From Vulcanimicrobiota bacterium (GTDB lineage: Bacteria; Vulcanimicrobiota; Vulcanimicrobiia; Vulcanimicrobiales; Vulcanimicrobiaceae), in assembly GCA_014304965.1 (NCBI GenBank), contig JACRTZ010000218.1, positions 1 to 8,224 of the forward strand: 8,224 nt of DNA, read 5' to 3'. Below the pieces are notes generated by a model. That model had not been told where the DNA came from, did not search any database, and worked only from the letters and a program-made list of their open reading frames with translations. Both the position numbers and the translations under genes were made by a program. This document shows, in pieces, positions 6,679-8,224 of the stretch. Within the stretch, counting starts at the first letter, position 1. Every line of letters starts with the position of its first letter.

Positions 6679-7047
6679 GTGCAAATCCGCAAAACCTTCA
6701 CGTTTGAAGCAGCTCACGTGCTGCCCCATCACCCGGGGAAGTGTTCGCGGCTGCACGGCCATTCGTATCGCTTCGAGGTGGCACTCGAGGGGCCGATCCA
6801 GGCTGCCGGCCCCGCCCAGGGGATGGTCCGCGACTTTGACGAGATCGGCGCCATCGTTAAACCCCTCGTCGAGCGCCTCGATCACGCTTCGCTGAACGAC
6901 CTCATGCCGAACCCCACCGCGGAGCACATCGCTCGCTGGATTTGGAACGAGCTTGCGCCGAAGCTGGACGGCCTGTTCGAAATCGTGGTGTGGGAAACGC
7001 GGACGGCTTGCGCGGTAGCGCGCGCCGGCGATGCGCGAAACGCGTAG
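6679..7047 (+). CDS. queD: 6-carboxy-5,6,7,8-tetrahydropterin synthase QueD
   Basis: It converts 7,8-dihydroneopterin triphosphate to 6-carboxytetrahydropterin, the first committed step towards preQ0, preQ1 and queuosine in tRNA. From the GTG at 6679 the product is 122 aa, the usual QueD length. Zinc ligands are His13 (FTFEAAH), His26 and His28 (RLHGHS). Catalytic residues are Cys22 (GKCSRLHGH), Asp68 and His69 (ERLDHASLND) and Glu106 (WET). NPTAEHIARWIW (78-89) is the typical helix. The Cys near the HGH motif separates bacterial QueD from eukaryotic pyruvoyltetrahydropterin synthase. The same frame is open upstream to GTG codons at 6616 and 6619, but that extension overlaps the divergent mmsA start and has no family similarity. 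The GTG at 6679 has a G-run only two bases upstream, so its ribosome binding site is poor. queE follows at once. Confidence 0.92.
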   Translation: MQIRKTFTFEAAHVLPHHPGKCSRLHGHSYRFEVALEGPIQAAGPAQGMVRDFDEIGAIVKPLVERLDHASLNDLMPNPTAEHIARWIWNELAPKLDGLFEIVVWETRTACAVARAGDARNA

Positions 7048-7048
7048 C

Positions 7049-7627
7049 ATGCTTGGGTTGGCGGAAATCTTCTACAGCGTGCAGGGTGAAGGGACGTGGA
7101 CGGGCACGCCGGCCGTTTTCGTCCGCCTCGCCGGCTGCAATTTGAACTGCCGGTTTTGCGACACCGATTATTCGCTCGCGTTCTTCGCGACGCCGAGCGG
7201 CGTCGTCGCGCGCGTCCGCGAGGCCGGCGGCGACTGTCCGATGGTGATCGTCACGGGCGGCGAGCCGTTCGCGCAAGCGGAAACGAGTGCGCTGATCGAA
7301 GCGCTACTCGCGGACGGCCGGCGCGTGCACGTCGAATCGAACGGAACGATCTTTACCGAATTGCCCGCCGCCGTTTGGCTGACGGTTTCGCCGAAGGAAC
7401 GCTTGGACGCCGGCATGGCCGCGCGCGCGAACGAGGTGAAGCTGATCGTTGACGAGCGGGTGCCGGACGAGTGGCTTGCGTCGTTTGCAGGCCGCGACGT
7501 TCCGATCTTCTTGCAGCCCGAAGGCAATAAGCGGAAAAACATCGCCCTCGCCTACGCCGCGGTGAAGGCTTCGCCCGCCGCTTTTCGCTTGTCGCTGCAA
7601 ACGCACAAATTCATCGGCGTGCCGTGA
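7049..7627 (+). CDS. queE: 7-carboxy-7-deazaguanine synthase QueE
   Basis: This radical-SAM enzyme contracts the ring of 6-carboxytetrahydropterin, the QueD product, to 7-carboxy-7-deazaguanine, the precursor of preQ0. From ATG 7049 it is 192 aa, a compact QueE. EIFYSVQGEGTWTG at 6-19 is the family N-terminus. The cluster motif C30-x3-C34-x2-C37 (CNLNCRFC) is followed by DTD at 38-40, where the Mg-binding Thr lies. TGGEP is at 69-73, VSPKERL at 113-119 and the C-terminal hallmark RLSLQTHKFIGVP at 180-192. An in-frame ATG at 7031 would add six residues and overlap queD by 17 bases. I prefer 7049 because it gives the usual five residues before EIFY and sits one base after the queD stop. No SD is clear for either start. 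QueC, which makes preQ0 next, is not in the window. Confidence 0.93.
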   Translation: MLGLAEIFYSVQGEGTWTGTPAVFVRLAGCNLNCRFCDTDYSLAFFATPSGVVARVREAGGDCPMVIVTGGEPFAQAETSALIEALLADGRRVHVESNGTIFTELPAAVWLTVSPKERLDAGMAARANEVKLIVDERVPDEWLASFAGRDVPIFLQPEGNKRKNIALAYAAVKASPAAFRLSLQTHKFIGVP

Positions 7628-7643
7628 ACGCGAACGCCGCGCG

Positions 7644-8224
7644 TTGATCCTCGTCGTTTGTGCGTTACCGGCCGAACTGCGCGCCTTCACGCCGCGCGCG
7701 GGCGTCGAAATCCTGGCCTGCGGCGTCGGCCCGGTCGAAGCCGCAGCCGAAACCGCGCGTATGCTGCAACGCAAGCGCTTCGGCGCCGTCGTCAACGCCG
7801 GGATCGCCGGAGCGTTTCGCGGGCGCGCACGGATCGGTGACGCGGTCATCGTGAGCGACGAACAGTTTGCCGATTTCGGACTCGAAGGCGGCGGCGCGTT
7901 CACCCTTCCCGACGGCGCAACGCTAGCCGAGCGCGTGCCGGCATCGCCGTCGCTGCTCGAACGGTGCGCCGGGTTGCCCTATCGGCTCGCGCGGGGGGTG
8001 ACCGTCTCGCAAGTTACGGCAACGCGCGTCACCGCCGATCGCTTGAGCGCGCGCTACGACGCGGACGTGGAATCCATGGAAGGCTTCGCCGTTCTGCGCG
8101 CCGCTCAACTTGCCGGCGTACCGGCGATCGAACTGCGCGGTATTTCGAATTACGTGGACGACCGTGCGAACGCCGAGTGTGATTTTCGAGCGGGCGCCGC
8201 GGCCCTCACGCAGGCGCTCGAGGC
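7644..8224 (+). CDS. mqnB: Futalosine hydrolase MqnB, C-terminus cut by the window edge
   Basis: A frame starting with TTG at 7644 stays open to the end of the window (193 codons, no stop). Its product begins MILVVCALPAEL, like nucleosidases of the MTAN/PNP phosphorylase fold. It continues with a glycine-rich GVGPVEAA (27-34), NAGIAGAF (51-58), a GDAVIVSDE strand (65-73), VESMEGFA (142-149) and GVPAIELRGISN (158-169). Asn169 stands where methylthioadenosine nucleosidases have a catalytic Asp; I recall ISN as typical of MqnB. Futalosine hydrolase releases hypoxanthine from futalosine to give dehypoxanthinyl futalosine in the alternative menaquinone pathway. The gene starts 16 bases after queE on the same strand, so co-transcription is likely. 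No Shine-Dalgarno is seen before the TTG, so the start is less sure than the identity. The only alternative I considered is an MTA/SAH nucleosidase, which the ISN motif speaks against. Confidence 0.85.
   Translation, partial: MILVVCALPAELRAFTPRAGVEILACGVGPVEAAAETARMLQRKRFGAVVNAGIAGAFRGRARIGDAVIVSDEQFADFGLEGGGAFTLPDGATLAERVPASPSLLERCAGLPYRLARGVTVSQVTATRVTADRLSARYDADVESMEGFAVLRAAQLAGVPAIELRGISNYVDDRANAECDFRAGAAALTQALE

Noticed and set aside
6283..7050. Minus-strand frame of 255 codons spanning mmsA, the divergent gap and queD
   Set aside because: It is antisense to queD and out of frame with mmsA; both real genes have full motif sets.

Overview
The window looks like a chromosomal stretch of a high-G+C bacterium (roughly 60 % G+C by eye, most codons ending in G or C). 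It is packed with metabolic genes and has no sign of phage, transposon, CRISPR or RNA genes. A futalosine hydrolase at the right edge implies menaquinone synthesis by the futalosine route, which excludes enterics and similar groups. The sequence alone does not fix the phylum; an under-cultured, soil-type high-G+C lineage (for example Eremiobacterota or a neighbour) is only a guess.

Left part, minus strand, positions 6628 down to 1: one tightly packed operon for reductive pyrimidine breakdown, read right to left. The order is mmsA-type (methyl)malonate-semialdehyde dehydrogenase, preT and preA (the two halves of dihydropyrimidine dehydrogenase), dihydropyrimidinase, nitrilase-family beta-ureidopropionase, and the 5' end of an NCS1 nucleobase/allantoin-type permease cut by the window edge. 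Four of the five junctions are one-base stop/start overlaps (TAGTG, TGATG, TAATG, TAGTG). The fifth has a 9-base gap with a Shine-Dalgarno overlapping the upstream stop. Together the products would import uracil or thymine, reduce the ring, open it, release CO2 and NH3 to give beta-alanine or beta-aminoisobutyrate, and oxidise the resulting semialdehyde to acetyl-CoA or propionyl-CoA. The one missing step is the omega-aminotransferase between the beta-amino acid and the semialdehyde; it may lie beyond the left edge or elsewhere.

Middle, positions 6629-6678: a 50-base divergent intergenic region must carry the signals for both transcription units. It holds a small hairpin and a near-perfect 16-base palindrome, but no convincing sigma-70 boxes.

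Right part, plus strand, 6679 to the end: queD and queE (7-deazaguanine/preQ0 synthesis for queuosine) are followed after 16 bases by mqnB, futalosine hydrolase, which begins with TTG and runs off the window. These genes look like a compact housekeeping operon functionally unrelated to the divergent pyrimidine operon.

Nothing here is an obviously new system. The points most worth checking are the completeness and coupling of the pyrimidine operon, the non-ATG starts (GTG, TTG, GTG, GTG, TTG), the very short divergent promoter region, and a visible excess of the hexamer CGATCG.
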